A stretch of DNA of 64,000 bases from assembly GCF_014297465.1 (NCBI RefSeq), contig NZ_JACORT010000007.1, positions 1 to 64,000 on the forward strand. The letters run 5' to 3'. Both the position numbers and the translations under genes were made by a program. The notes under the pieces were generated by a model that did not search any database, was not told the DNA's origin, and saw nothing but the letters and a program-made list of their open reading frames with translations. Shown here piece by piece: positions 35,068 to 44,216 of the stretch (the stretch's first letter is position 1; each line of letters starts with the position of its first letter). The stretch comes from Ramlibacter cellulosilyticus. Lineage in GTDB: Bacteria; Pseudomonadota; Gammaproteobacteria; Burkholderiales; Burkholderiaceae_C.

Positions 35068-35086
35068 AATCCGCCAGGAGATCGCC

Positions 35087-38000
35087 ATGCGCCTGCAGCA
35101 CCAGCCATCCACCCTCGTCCTCGCCACGCCCGCCAGTGCGCTCGTGTTCGGCGGCGACCTCGAGCTTCCGGCCAGCGCGTACGACGTGAAGGACGAGGCC
35201 GGCGAGCAGGCCTTGCACCTGGCGTCGCTCGCCGTGCCGCGCGACCCGGAGTTCCCCTACGACCTCAACGGCGACAACTGCATCCTGCGCTGGGCCCGCA
35301 TCCCGGCGAAGTACAGCGGGCCGGTGGACGTGGTGATCCACTTCCACGGCCACTGGAACTTCAAGCGCGGCAAGGCCGCGACGCTGGGCCACATGGCCAG
35401 GAGCAGCGGCATCGAGCTGCGCTCGCCCGGCGTCGGGCGGCCCACGCTGGGCCTGGTGCCGCACGGCGTGCCTTTCAAGTGGTACGACGAGGATGACGGC
35501 TCGCGGGTCGGCGACGGCTTCAACTTCCCGCAGGTCCTCTCGCAGGCGAAGATGGAAGCCTTCGTCGACGAGGCGCTGCAGCGCTTCTCCACGCTGCGCG
35601 GCGGCAGCCTGAGCCGCGGGCGCCTGGTGCTCACCTGCCATTCCGGCGGCTGGCGGGCGGTGGACAAGCTGCTGGCGGCGCTGAAGGACTACCGCATGCT
35701 GTGCGGCTGCGAGTTCTTCGACGCCACCTACGGCGGCCTCGCCACGCTGACCGCGGCCGACGGCTGGGTGGCCAGGGCGATCGCCCGCGATGCGGCGGCG
35801 CTGGGCAAGCGCAACGACGAGGAGCGCCGGCGCTACCTGCAGGACACGGCCGCGCACCTGCGCATCGTGTTCATCGACAAGACCGGCACGGCCAAGGTGG
35901 CGAAGGACACCGAGACCTTCCTGCGCAAGCAGCTGGACGCGGTGACGGACCCCGGCGTGCGCGAGCTGCTGCGCAAGCGCTTCCGCGCGCAGGCGATCAC
36001 CGACACGTCCAAGACCTGGCACGGCCGCGTGCCCGAAGCCTGCGGCGGGCGCCTGCTGGCCGATCCGGCCAACGACCTGTCGCCCGAGGCGGCGGACCTG
36101 CCGGCGCCGGCCGCGCGCGCCCAGGCGTACGAAGACTGGGTCGACGAAAGCGTGGACGCCGAAGGCGCGCAGGCGCTGGACTGGGAAGCCGAGGCGCAGG
36201 ACGTCACGATGCCGCAGAAGAAGATGGAGCGGCCGCCCATCGCGCCCACCGGTTCCGAGTTCATCGCCAGCCTGGGCGAGAAGAAGGGCGTGGAACGCGA
36301 GAACCGCATCTTCGAGCAGCTGAAGTCGGGCAACATCCCGCCCTCGCTGCTGGCCTTCCACACCGTGCGGCTCACCGGCAAGGACAAGTCCGGCACCAGC
36401 CACGACTTCGAGTACTACGTGACGCCCGACGTGCTCTGCATCGGCAGCGAGTCCGACAACGTGCGCATCCCCATGGACCCGGTGACCGCGCAGCGCGTGG
36501 CCGACTTCTTCGAATGCCTGCTGCCCACGGCTCGCATGGTGGAACAGGTCTACCAGGCGGCGCCCACCAAGCTGGCCTTCATCGAGGGCAACTATGCCGG
36601 CACCTCGCGGGCGAAGCTGCAGGACGCGACCAGCGAGTACCTGGTGCACAGCCGCAAGATCGACGCGCAGCTGCGGCGGCCGCCGACCATCCTCACGGCG
36701 GGGCACAAGAAGGAACTCGTCATCAGCAGGAACTACATCCATCCGCGCAAGGACAAGGAGACCGGCGAGGTGAAGCCGGCGGCCACGCTCGCCTTCTACG
36801 GCGCCTTCACGGCCGCCGGCGTCCCCTACCAGGCGCCGCGCAGCAACGGGCAGGTGATGCGCGGCTGGCCCTCGTTCGCGCACGGCCCGGGCTTCGTCGA
36901 CTACAGCCACGGCGTGCGCCTGGTCTGGCCGACGATGAAGGTCGACGGCGCCACGCGCACGGTGGCCGACGTGCTGAAGGATCCGCAGCTGAGCACGCTG
37001 ATCGCCGCGGAAGGGCCGATCCCGAATCCGCGCTACACGCTCGACCGCTCCGGCAAGCCCGCGACCGCGAAGTCGCAGGCGCTGGCCAGCGACGACCCGC
37101 TGGCCCTCGGCACCTGGGAAGTGGCGGGCGCGCTGGGCTATGGCAGCACGTGGGACGCGCGCATCCGCAGCACGGTGGAGGACTTCCTCGCCCTCTGGAA
37201 GGCGATCCCGGTGAAGGTGGGCACGCAGACCGTGAACGTGCATCCGCCCTACTACATCAACGTCAACGACAAGTCGGGGGCCGCGAGCAAGGAGCGCGCG
37301 AAGCTCGCGGAGCAGCACCGCGCCGCCGCGCCCGCCGCGCTGCGCTCGCTGATCGGCGAGAAGCGCTTCCTGAACACGCGCATCGGCAAGGCCACGACGG
37401 ATTCGATCCGCGAGCTGCTGGAAGCGGCCGATGCCAAGGGCGTGCTGGTGACGGATGCCGTGGTCGGGGGAAGCGCCACGCCGGACACGTTGCGCGCCTT
37501 CCTGAAGCACTACGGGCTGGGCGTGGACTGCTCGGGCTTCGTGGCGCAGGCGATCAACAAGCTGGTCGGGCTGTTCAACACCGCCACGGCAGCCGACAGC
37601 ATCGCGGCGCCGCACAGCACGAACTCCGCCGCGCTCAAGGGCGGGCAGGGCCCGTTCGAGCGCGTCACCGATCCCGCGCATCTGTGCGGCGGCGACACGA
37701 TGTGGCTCTCCGGGCACATCCGCATCCTCGCGTGGGCCGAGCGGCGCGGCGACCGCATCGTCTTCTGCACCGCCGAATCGCGCTCCTCGAATCCGAAGGA
37801 CATCGGTCCCGCGGTCGCGTACTGGCGCCTCGTGCCCGACAAGAAGGCGGGCACCGCGAACTTCACCGGCTGGCGGCTCGAGCGCAGCGGCGACCTCGCG
37901 GCGGCCGACAGCGCCTGGGCGCCCGTGAACACCACCCACGTCTACGGCCACTACAAGCCCCTGCGCAAGCTGCTGCAGGCCGCCGGCGGAACGCCGGCCG

Positions 38001-39553
38001 CGCTGGCGGACGACGAGGCGTGGGCCTTGCAGGCGCCGGCGCGCTTCGGCGTGGCCTTCGTGCCGCGGCAAGGCGTGTTCAACGACGCGCCCGCGGTGTT
38101 CACGGTGGTCCCGGCCTCCTTCCTGCCGGAGCCGACCACGGCCACCACCGCCGCGATCGACGCGGCGCTGACCACGGCCGGACTGACGCCCGCACAGCGT
38201 GGCCGCGTCCCACGCGCCGGGCTCGTGCCCATCGCCGCGGCCTTCGGCGCCAGTGCACTCACGGAGCTGTTCGCGCGCCTGCGCTGGGAGCCCGCGTTCT
38301 TCGACGAGGACAGCCGCTCCGCCACGCCCAAGCTGGTGCAGCGCCTGCTGCTGCACGTTCCCGGGCACTTCCGCGAGCTCGCGCGGCGGACCACGTCGGC
38401 GGCGGAAGCGTTCGTGCTCGAATGCCTGGGGTGGGCCATGCTGTCGCACCTGCGGCGCGAGGTCGAGAACGCCACCGGCACGCGCTGGTGGATCCCGCCG
38501 GCGCCGGACTGGGTGACGGCGGTGCCGAACCCGATCCCCGCGGTGAGCGCGGAGGTGCGCCAGGTGATCACCCGCCTCGGCTTCATCGACACGGCCATGC
38601 CGGCCGGCAACTGGAACGGGCGCTACGCGTCCTGGCGCCGGGGCCTCGCAGGCCGCCAGTGGGACTCGGAACTGAATGCGGCGACGCCCGGCCTGCCCCT
38701 GTATTCCGGGCTGCTCACCGTGCCGGCGCACGTGAACACCGCCGTGCAACGGGCGGCCTTCAAGACGGCGTGGGACCGTCGCGTGGCCGCCGTGGATGCC
38801 GCGCATCCGCCGCTGGTGGCCGGCGCGCCGATCACGCTCGATGGCCTGCTCAACGCCGAGATGCTGCGGACCGACGCGCCCGGCAACGCGCCCGCCGGCG
38901 CGCTGGGCATGTTCGACCTGCAGGGCGTCGAGCTCGCGCGCGGAACCTTCCCGCTGCGCGACGGCGGCGGCGTCGCCACCCGCATGCAGCTCCTCAACCA
39001 GCTGCACCCGGTCGCCATCGCGCTGTTCCGCGCGCTCCGCGAACTCGGCTGGAACGACCTGCTGTACCAGACCAGTGGCGCCATCGCGTTCCGCGGCGTC
39101 AAGCACAACCCGCGCATCGTCGTCACGACCGGCGGCCCCATCGGCGCGCCGTTCTCGGCGCCCACCCAGGCGAAGGTGAACCGCCTCAATACCGACGCCA
39201 CGCCGGCCTCGCGCGCGGCCGTCATCGCAGCGGCCATCTCCGCGCACACGATGTCCGACCACGCGCCGGGGATCGCGATGGACCTCAACTATCCCGAGAA
39301 CGTGGACAACGTGGCCGCCCGGCCATTCGGCAGCATGGACCCGCGGATCGTCGCGCTGTTCGAGGCCTTCCACTTCCGCTGGGGCGCGCGGTTCGCCCCG
39401 ACGGACCCGCACCACTTCGAGTACTGCAAGGCGCCTTGCGCGCCCGCGGCCGTCGCGGGGCGGCCGGCGCCGGCCGCGGGGGCGCTGCCGGGGATGATCC
39501 CCAACTTCCCGTCGCCGGGTCGTCCGGGACAGGGCGGGACCGCGGTGGCCTGA
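35087..39553 (+). CDS. 1488-aa multidomain hydrolase (alpha/beta-hydrolase, NlpC/P60-like, M15-like)
   Basis: The largest operon product. Residues 1-350 look like an alpha/beta hydrolase (VIHFHGHW near 83; nucleophile Ser186 in LTCHSGGW). Residues 400-650 form an uncharacterised domain with AGHKKELVI and GFVDYSHGVRLVW. Residues 800-940 are NlpC/P60-like, with Cys near 814 in VDCSGFVAQA and His in SGHIRILAWA. Residues 1320-1450 resemble M15 carboxypeptidases, with SDHAPGIAMDLNYP and DPHHFEY as metal ligands. A Pro-rich tail follows. No signal peptide is present. Ribosome site AGGAGA precedes ATG 35087. The two peptidase modules suggest peptidoglycan stem-peptide cleavage; combined activity is inferred. 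Confidence 0.72.
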   Translation: MRLQHQPSTLVLATPASALVFGGDLELPASAYDVKDEAGEQALHLASLAVPRDPEFPYDLNGDNCILRWARIPAKYSGPVDVVIHFHGHWNFKRGKAATLGHMARSSGIELRSPGVGRPTLGLVPHGVPFKWYDEDDGSRVGDGFNFPQVLSQAKMEAFVDEALQRFSTLRGGSLSRGRLVLTCHSGGWRAVDKLLAALKDYRMLCGCEFFDATYGGLATLTAADGWVARAIARDAAALGKRNDEERRRYLQDTAAHLRIVFIDKTGTAKVAKDTETFLRKQLDAVTDPGVRELLRKRFRAQAITDTSKTWHGRVPEACGGRLLADPANDLSPEAADLPAPAARAQAYEDWVDESVDAEGAQALDWEAEAQDVTMPQKKMERPPIAPTGSEFIASLGEKKGVERENRIFEQLKSGNIPPSLLAFHTVRLTGKDKSGTSHDFEYYVTPDVLCIGSESDNVRIPMDPVTAQRVADFFECLLPTARMVEQVYQAAPTKLAFIEGNYAGTSRAKLQDATSEYLVHSRKIDAQLRRPPTILTAGHKKELVISRNYIHPRKDKETGEVKPAATLAFYGAFTAAGVPYQAPRSNGQVMRGWPSFAHGPGFVDYSHGVRLVWPTMKVDGATRTVADVLKDPQLSTLIAAEGPIPNPRYTLDRSGKPATAKSQALASDDPLALGTWEVAGALGYGSTWDARIRSTVEDFLALWKAIPVKVGTQTVNVHPPYYINVNDKSGAASKERAKLAEQHRAAAPAALRSLIGEKRFLNTRIGKATTDSIRELLEAADAKGVLVTDAVVGGSATPDTLRAFLKHYGLGVDCSGFVAQAINKLVGLFNTATAADSIAAPHSTNSAALKGGQGPFERVTDPAHLCGGDTMWLSGHIRILAWAERRGDRIVFCTAESRSSNPKDIGPAVAYWRLVPDKKAGTANFTGWRLERSGDLAAADSAWAPVNTTHVYGHYKPLRKLLQAAGGTPAALADDEAWALQAPARFGVAFVPRQGVFNDAPAVFTVVPASFLPEPTTATTAAIDAALTTAGLTPAQRGRVPRAGLVPIAAAFGASALTELFARLRWEPAFFDEDSRSATPKLVQRLLLHVPGHFRELARRTTSAAEAFVLECLGWAMLSHLRREVENATGTRWWIPPAPDWVTAVPNPIPAVSAEVRQVITRLGFIDTAMPAGNWNGRYASWRRGLAGRQWDSELNAATPGLPLYSGLLTVPAHVNTAVQRAAFKTAWDRRVAAVDAAHPPLVAGAPITLDGLLNAEMLRTDAPGNAPAGALGMFDLQGVELARGTFPLRDGGGVATRMQLLNQLHPVAIALFRALRELGWNDLLYQTSGAIAFRGVKHNPRIVVTTGGPIGAPFSAPTQAKVNRLNTDATPASRAAVIAAAISAHTMSDHAPGIAMDLNYPENVDNVAARPFGSMDPRIVALFEAFHFRWGARFAPTDPHHFEYCKAPCAPAAVAGRPAPAAGALPGMIPNFPSPGRPGQGGTAVA

Positions 39554-39556
39554 ACC

Positions 39557-39850
39557 ATGCCGCCGCTCGACCCGCCCCGGGCGCGTACGGCGCTGCCGCC
39601 GCCTGCGCCCCAGGCGGCGGCCGAGCCGGCAGCGTATGCGAACCACTTCGAGGTGGGCTTCAACGCCTTCGAGTTCCTGCTGGATTTCGCGCAGGCCTAC
39701 GAAAGCGCGGAAGGCCTCGCGCTGGCGCACACGCGCATCGTCACGGCGCCGGCGTACGCGAAGGTGTTCCGGGCCCTGCTCGATCGCAGCATCGTGGAGT
39801 ACGAGGCGGCCTTCGGTCCCATCACGCCGGCCCCTCCCGAAGACCCGTGA
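39557..39850 (+). CDS. DUF3467 family protein (last operon gene)
   Basis: A 97-aa protein with a Pro-rich N-terminus, then YANHFEVGFNAFEFLLDFAQ, HTRIVTAPAYAKVFRALLDR and SIVEYEAAFGPI. This order matches the DUF3467 family, small bacterial proteins of unknown role. ATG 39557 follows the stop of the 1488-aa gene by three bases. The convergent sigma-54 activator gene ends three bases beyond its stop, leaving no room for a separate terminator, so transcripts of the two units must overlap. Confidence 0.75.
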   Translation: MPPLDPPRARTALPPPAPQAAAEPAAYANHFEVGFNAFEFLLDFAQAYESAEGLALAHTRIVTAPAYAKVFRALLDRSIVEYEAAFGPITPAPPEDP

Positions 39851-39853
39851 CCG

Positions 39854-40822
<969 letters not shown>

Positions 40823-40984
40823 GGTCCACCTCCGGACAGACCACCACGCGCTGTACCGCGCGCTTGGGGGACGCGTATTTGGCGGCTCGTGCCGCATCGC
40901 GTCAATCCCGCATCGCTGGACTGTGAACGCAACGAATGCAACAGCGCGTCACCGCGCCGACGCGACCTGTGACATGCTGCGAGC

Positions 40985-41989
40985 ATGACCAGGATCCAGG
41001 CACGCTCGTCATCGCGAAGCACGCAGCAAGAGGGGCAGGAGGCTTCCGGCCCCCTGCTGTCCGCGGCACTGGTGCCGCTGGCGCAGTGGCTGCGCGCGGA
41101 AGGCTATCGCTTCACCACCGTCACGCCGGCCACGCACGCGCGGGTGCTGGCGCGCGACGCGGGGCCGGCACGCGGCCTGCGTGACGTGTTCGGCTGGAGC
41201 CGACCGTTCCGCCCTGCGCTGCTGCCCGCGCGTGCCATGGACCTGCTGCAATCGGCAGGCCTCGCGGAGCCGGCGGGCGCCGGGCTGCTTCGCAGCAAGG
41301 TGCGCTTCTCCTCGCTCGGTGCGCAGCTCTGTGCGCACGACGCGTATCCCACGACGGCGCCGGACGCCGTGTTCTTCGGTCCGGACACCTACCGCTTCGT
41401 CCAGCTCGTGGAGCAGGAACTCGCCGGCTCGCCGCTGCGCCCGGGTGCCCGCATCCTGGACGTGGGTTGCGGCAGCGGGGCCGGCGGCATAGCGGCTGCA
41501 CTGGCAAGCGGCGGTGCGATGGATTCGCTGGTGCTGGCGGACATCAATGCGCGGGCCCTTGCCTTCGCTTCCGCGAACGCGGCGCACGCCGGGTGCAGCG
41601 CGCCCACGCTGGTGCAAGGGGACCTGTACGCCCCCGTGGAAGGCGACCTCGACTTCGTGGTGGCGAACCCGCCTTACCTGAACGATCGCACCGAACGCGC
41701 CTACCGCCACGGCGGTGGCCGCTTCGGCGAAGCGCTCTCCCTGCGCATCGTGCGCGAAGGCCTGCCGCGGCTCGCGCCCGGGGGACGCCTCGTGCTCTAC
41801 ACGGGCGTGGCAATGGCGCAGGGGCACGATCCGCTGCTGGAGGCACTCGCTCCCGAGCTGGAGCAAGGCGGTTGGGACTGGCGCTACGAGGAGCTGGACC
41901 CCGACGTGTTCGGCGAGGAACTGGACGAGCCCGCGTATGCGGAGGCGGAACGCATCGCGGCCGTGGCGCTGGTGGTGCGGCGCGCGTGA
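40985..41989 (+). CDS. class I SAM-dependent methyltransferase (HemK/PrmC-like)
   Basis: A 334-aa methyltransferase. The SAM motif ILDVGCGSGAGGIAA begins near residue 157, and the NPPY motif occurs in FVVANPPYLNDRTERAYRHG, as in enzymes that methylate planar nitrogens (glutamine or adenine/guanine). The N-terminal about 130 residues form a winged-helix-like region typical of the RlmG/PrmC-related group. The target (release factor, ribosomal protein or rRNA) cannot be read off. ATG 40985 is used; it lies 162 bases from the divergent sigma-54 activator. The gene ends just before tRNA-Thr on the opposite strand. Confidence 0.8.
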   Translation: MTRIQARSSSRSTQQEGQEASGPLLSAALVPLAQWLRAEGYRFTTVTPATHARVLARDAGPARGLRDVFGWSRPFRPALLPARAMDLLQSAGLAEPAGAGLLRSKVRFSSLGAQLCAHDAYPTTAPDAVFFGPDTYRFVQLVEQELAGSPLRPGARILDVGCGSGAGGIAAALASGGAMDSLVLADINARALAFASANAAHAGCSAPTLVQGDLYAPVEGDLDFVVANPPYLNDRTERAYRHGGGRFGEALSLRIVREGLPRLAPGGRLVLYTGVAMAQGHDPLLEALAPELEQGGWDWRYEELDPDVFGEELDEPAYAEAERIAAVALVVRRA

Positions 41990-42001
41990 GGCGTGGGGGA
42001 A

Positions 42002-42077
42002 TGGTGCCGGTTGTCCGAATCGAACGGACGACCTACCGCTTACAAGGCGGTTGCTCTACCGACTGAGCTAAACCGGC
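42002..42077 (-). tRNA. tRNA-Thr(TGT)
   Basis: A 76-base tRNA on the minus strand. The acceptor arms gccggtt and aaccggc pair fully, followed by discriminator A and an encoded CCA. The D-arm is gctcagtcggtagagc, the anticodon stem-loop is accgc-cttgtaa-gcggt with anticodon TGT (threonine, ACA codons), and the T-arm contains gttcgattc. It lies between the methyltransferase and sspB. Confidence 0.95.
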
Positions 42078-42093
42078 GGGGTGCGGACGGATC

Positions 42094-42606
42094 TTATTTG
42101 ATGCGCTTCAGCGCCGGCCGCGGGCCGCCCGGCGGCTTGGGGGGTTCGGTGCCCGGGGGCTTGCCGCCCTCTTCCGGGGTCACCAGCTGCACCACCTTGC
42201 CCTCTTCCGCCGGCGCGGCGGGCACGCTGGAGAGCGGCGACGGCTTCGACGGCGCGGGGGCGGCGTCTTCCGCGGGCGCGCCGGGCACCGGCACGGGGAA
42301 GGCCATGCCCTGGCCGTTCTCGCGCGCGTAGATCGCGATCACCCGGTTCACGGGGACCATGATCTCGCGCGCGCTGCCGGCGAAGCGCGCCTTGAACTCG
42401 ATGAAGTCGTTCCCGAGCTTCAGCGACGAGGTGGCGTCGTAGCTGATGTTCAGCACGATCTCGCCGTTCTTCACGTACTCGCGCGGCACCTGCACCGTCT
42501 CGTCGACGAGCACGGCGACATACGGCGTGAAGCCGTTGTCGGTGCACCATTCGTAGAGGGCCCGAATGAGGTACGGGCGGGTGGAGGTCGATTCGAGTGC
42601 GTTCAT
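42094..42606 (-). CDS. sspB: ClpXP adaptor SspB
   Basis: A 170-aa SspB, which tethers ssrA-tagged and some other substrates to the ClpXP protease. The substrate-binding domain covers residues 1-110 (STRPYLIRALYEWCTDNGFT, PYVAVLVDE, YVKNGEIVLNIS). The long Pro/Ala/Glu-rich linker ends in the ClpX-binding tail RPALKRIK. ATG 42606 matches the family N-terminus; an upstream in-frame extension is not conserved. It lies downstream of sspA on the same strand with 124 bases between. Confidence 0.92.
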   Translation of the reverse strand: MNALESTSTRPYLIRALYEWCTDNGFTPYVAVLVDETVQVPREYVKNGEIVLNISYDATSSLKLGNDFIEFKARFAGSAREIMVPVNRVIAIYARENGQGMAFPVPVPGAPAEDAAPAPSKPSPLSSVPAAPAEEGKVVQLVTPEEGGKPPGTEPPKPPGGPRPALKRIK

Positions 42607-42730
42607 GCGGCGGAGAAACTGCTGAACCGCTAGCTTACCGCTTCGGCCGCCGCCGGGCCGCCCCAAGGCGGCCGACGCCCCCTCGGGGGGCAGCGCCGAA
42701 GCCGAAGGCGGCAAGCGTGGGGGCCAACAT

Positions 42731-43342
42731 TTACTTGCGCATCACCTTTTCGGACGGGGTCAGCGCCTCGATGTACGCAGGACGCGAGAAGATGCGCTCG
42801 GCGTACTTCAGGAGCGGCGCGGCGTTCTTCGACAGCTCGATGCCGTAGTAGTCCAGGCGCCAGAGCAGCGGCGCGATGGCGACGTCGAGCATCGAGAAGT
42901 TCTCGCCCAGCATGTACTTGTTCTTCAGGAACACCGGCGCGAGCTGGGTGAGGCGGTCGCGGATGTGCGAGCGGGCCTTCTCCAGCGCCTTCTCGTTGCC
43001 CTTGGACGCGCGCGATTCCAGCGTCGACACGTGCACGAACAGCTCCTTCTCGAAATTGAGCAGGAACAGGCGCACGCGGGCGCGGTCGACCGGGTCGCCG
43101 GGCATCAGCTGCGGATGCGGGAAGCGCTCGTCGATGTACTCGTTGATGATGTTCGACTCGTACAGGATGAGGTCGCGCTCGACCAGGATGGGCACCTGGC
43201 CGTACGGGTTCATCACGTTGATGTCTTCCGGCTTGTTGTACAGGTCGACGTCACGGATCTCGAAGTCCATGCCCTTCTCGAACAGCACGAAACGGCAGCG
43301 ATGCGAGAAGGGGCAGGTCGTTCCCGAATACAGCACCATCAT
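42731..43342 (-). CDS. sspA: stringent starvation protein A (GST fold)
   Basis: A 203-aa glutathione-S-transferase-fold protein. It opens MMVLYSGTTCPFSHRCRFVL and contains DVDLYNKPEDINVMNPYGQV, both characteristic of SspA, an RNA-polymerase-associated regulator in stationary phase and acid stress. The C-terminal helical domain (85-200) is complete. It follows petC and precedes sspB on the minus strand, a conserved betaproteobacterial block. Confidence 0.92.
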   Translation of the reverse strand: MMVLYSGTTCPFSHRCRFVLFEKGMDFEIRDVDLYNKPEDINVMNPYGQVPILVERDLILYESNIINEYIDERFPHPQLMPGDPVDRARVRLFLLNFEKELFVHVSTLESRASKGNEKALEKARSHIRDRLTQLAPVFLKNKYMLGENFSMLDVAIAPLLWRLDYYGIELSKNAAPLLKYAERIFSRPAYIEALTPSEKVMRK

Positions 43343-43440
43343 GATTGAAAGTCCTCAGAAAACCAAAAAGAGTGGGTGCGGCTGCAGCCCACTCTGAACA
43401 AGGGAGCGGGCCGGACGCACGTCCGGCCGCTTACAACCCG

Positions 43441-44199
43441 TTATTTAACGTCTTTCCAGAACGCCGCGTTGAGGCGCCAGACAATGACCGTGAGAACGGC
43501 CAGGAACAGCAGCACCCAGGCGCCGACGCGCACCCGGTGGTTCTGCGCCGGCTCGGCCATCCAGCTCAGGTAGCCGACGAGGTCGCCGACGGCCTGGTCG
43601 TACTTCAGGGGCGTCAGGGCGCCGGGGCTCACCTGCTTCCAGCCCGTGAAGACCTTCACCTCGTGGCCGTGCTCCTCGCGCTTGTCGAACACCGGCTCGC
43701 GGTCGCCCTGCAGCTCCCACAGCACGTGCGGCATGCCGACGTTGGGGAACACCAGGTTGTTCCAGCCGGTGGGCCGCGACGGGTCGCGGTAGAAGGTGCG
43801 CATGTACGTGTACAGGTAGTCCGCACCGGTGCCGCCGTGGCCCGAGCGGGAGCGCGCGATCAGGGTCAGGTCGGGCGGGACCGCGCCGAACCACTCCTTG
43901 GCTTCCTTCGGGTCGATGGGCGCCTTCATCGTGTCGCCCACCTTGTCGCTGATGAACAGCAGGTTGTCCTTGATCTGCTGCTCGCTGATGCCGATGTCCT
44001 GCAGGCGGTTGAAGCGCATGAAGGCGGCGGAGTGGCAGTTCAGGCAGTAGTTGACGAACAGCTTGGCGCCGTTCTGCAGCGACGGCAGGTCGTTCGTGTT
44101 GCTGGGCGCCTTGTCCCAGTGCACCGTTTCGCCGCCGGCGGCGTGCGCGCCGGCCGCCACGCCCAGCGCCAGCAGGAACGAGAGGATCAGTTTTTTCAT
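43441..44199 (-). CDS. petC: cytochrome c1 of the bc1 complex
   Basis: A 252-aa cytochrome c1 that passes electrons from the Rieske centre to soluble cytochrome c. The signal peptide is residues 1-20 (MKKLILSFLLALGVAAGAHA). The haem motif is CLNCH (Cys52, Cys55, His56) and the likely Met ligand lies in PNVGMPHVLWE. A single C-terminal membrane anchor (VGAWVLLFLAVLTVIVWRL) precedes the last residues. ATG 44199 follows the petB stop by 17 bases. It is the third gene of the petABC operon. Confidence 0.96.
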   Translation of the reverse strand: MKKLILSFLLALGVAAGAHAAGGETVHWDKAPSNTNDLPSLQNGAKLFVNYCLNCHSAAFMRFNRLQDIGISEQQIKDNLLFISDKVGDTMKAPIDPKEAKEWFGAVPPDLTLIARSRSGHGGTGADYLYTYMRTFYRDPSRPTGWNNLVFPNVGMPHVLWELQGDREPVFDKREEHGHEVKVFTGWKQVSPGALTPLKYDQAVGDLVGYLSWMAEPAQNHRVRVGAWVLLFLAVLTVIVWRLNAAFWKDVK

Positions 44200-44216
44200 T
44201 CTGTCGGCTCCGGGCT

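Noticed and set aside
35018..39730. A 1570-codon open frame on the minus strand
   Set aside because: Antisense to the 1488-aa hydrolase, which has several catalytic motifs in order. The antisense product is low-complexity Arg/His/Val and has no recognisable domain.
19818..39850. Tailocin, extracellular contractile injection system, T6SS or prophage
   Set aside because: No sheath, tube, baseplate, VgrG, AAA+ ClpV-type, terminase, capsid or integrase motif is seen in any of the thirteen proteins; the lysozyme-like and M15-like domains alone are not enough.
42002..42077. tRNA-Thr as attachment site for the 20-kb locus
   Set aside because: Only a weak similarity (GTGCCGGT plus a few bases near 19608) to the tRNA 3' end exists on the far side, no integrase is present, and the methyltransferase gene lies between.
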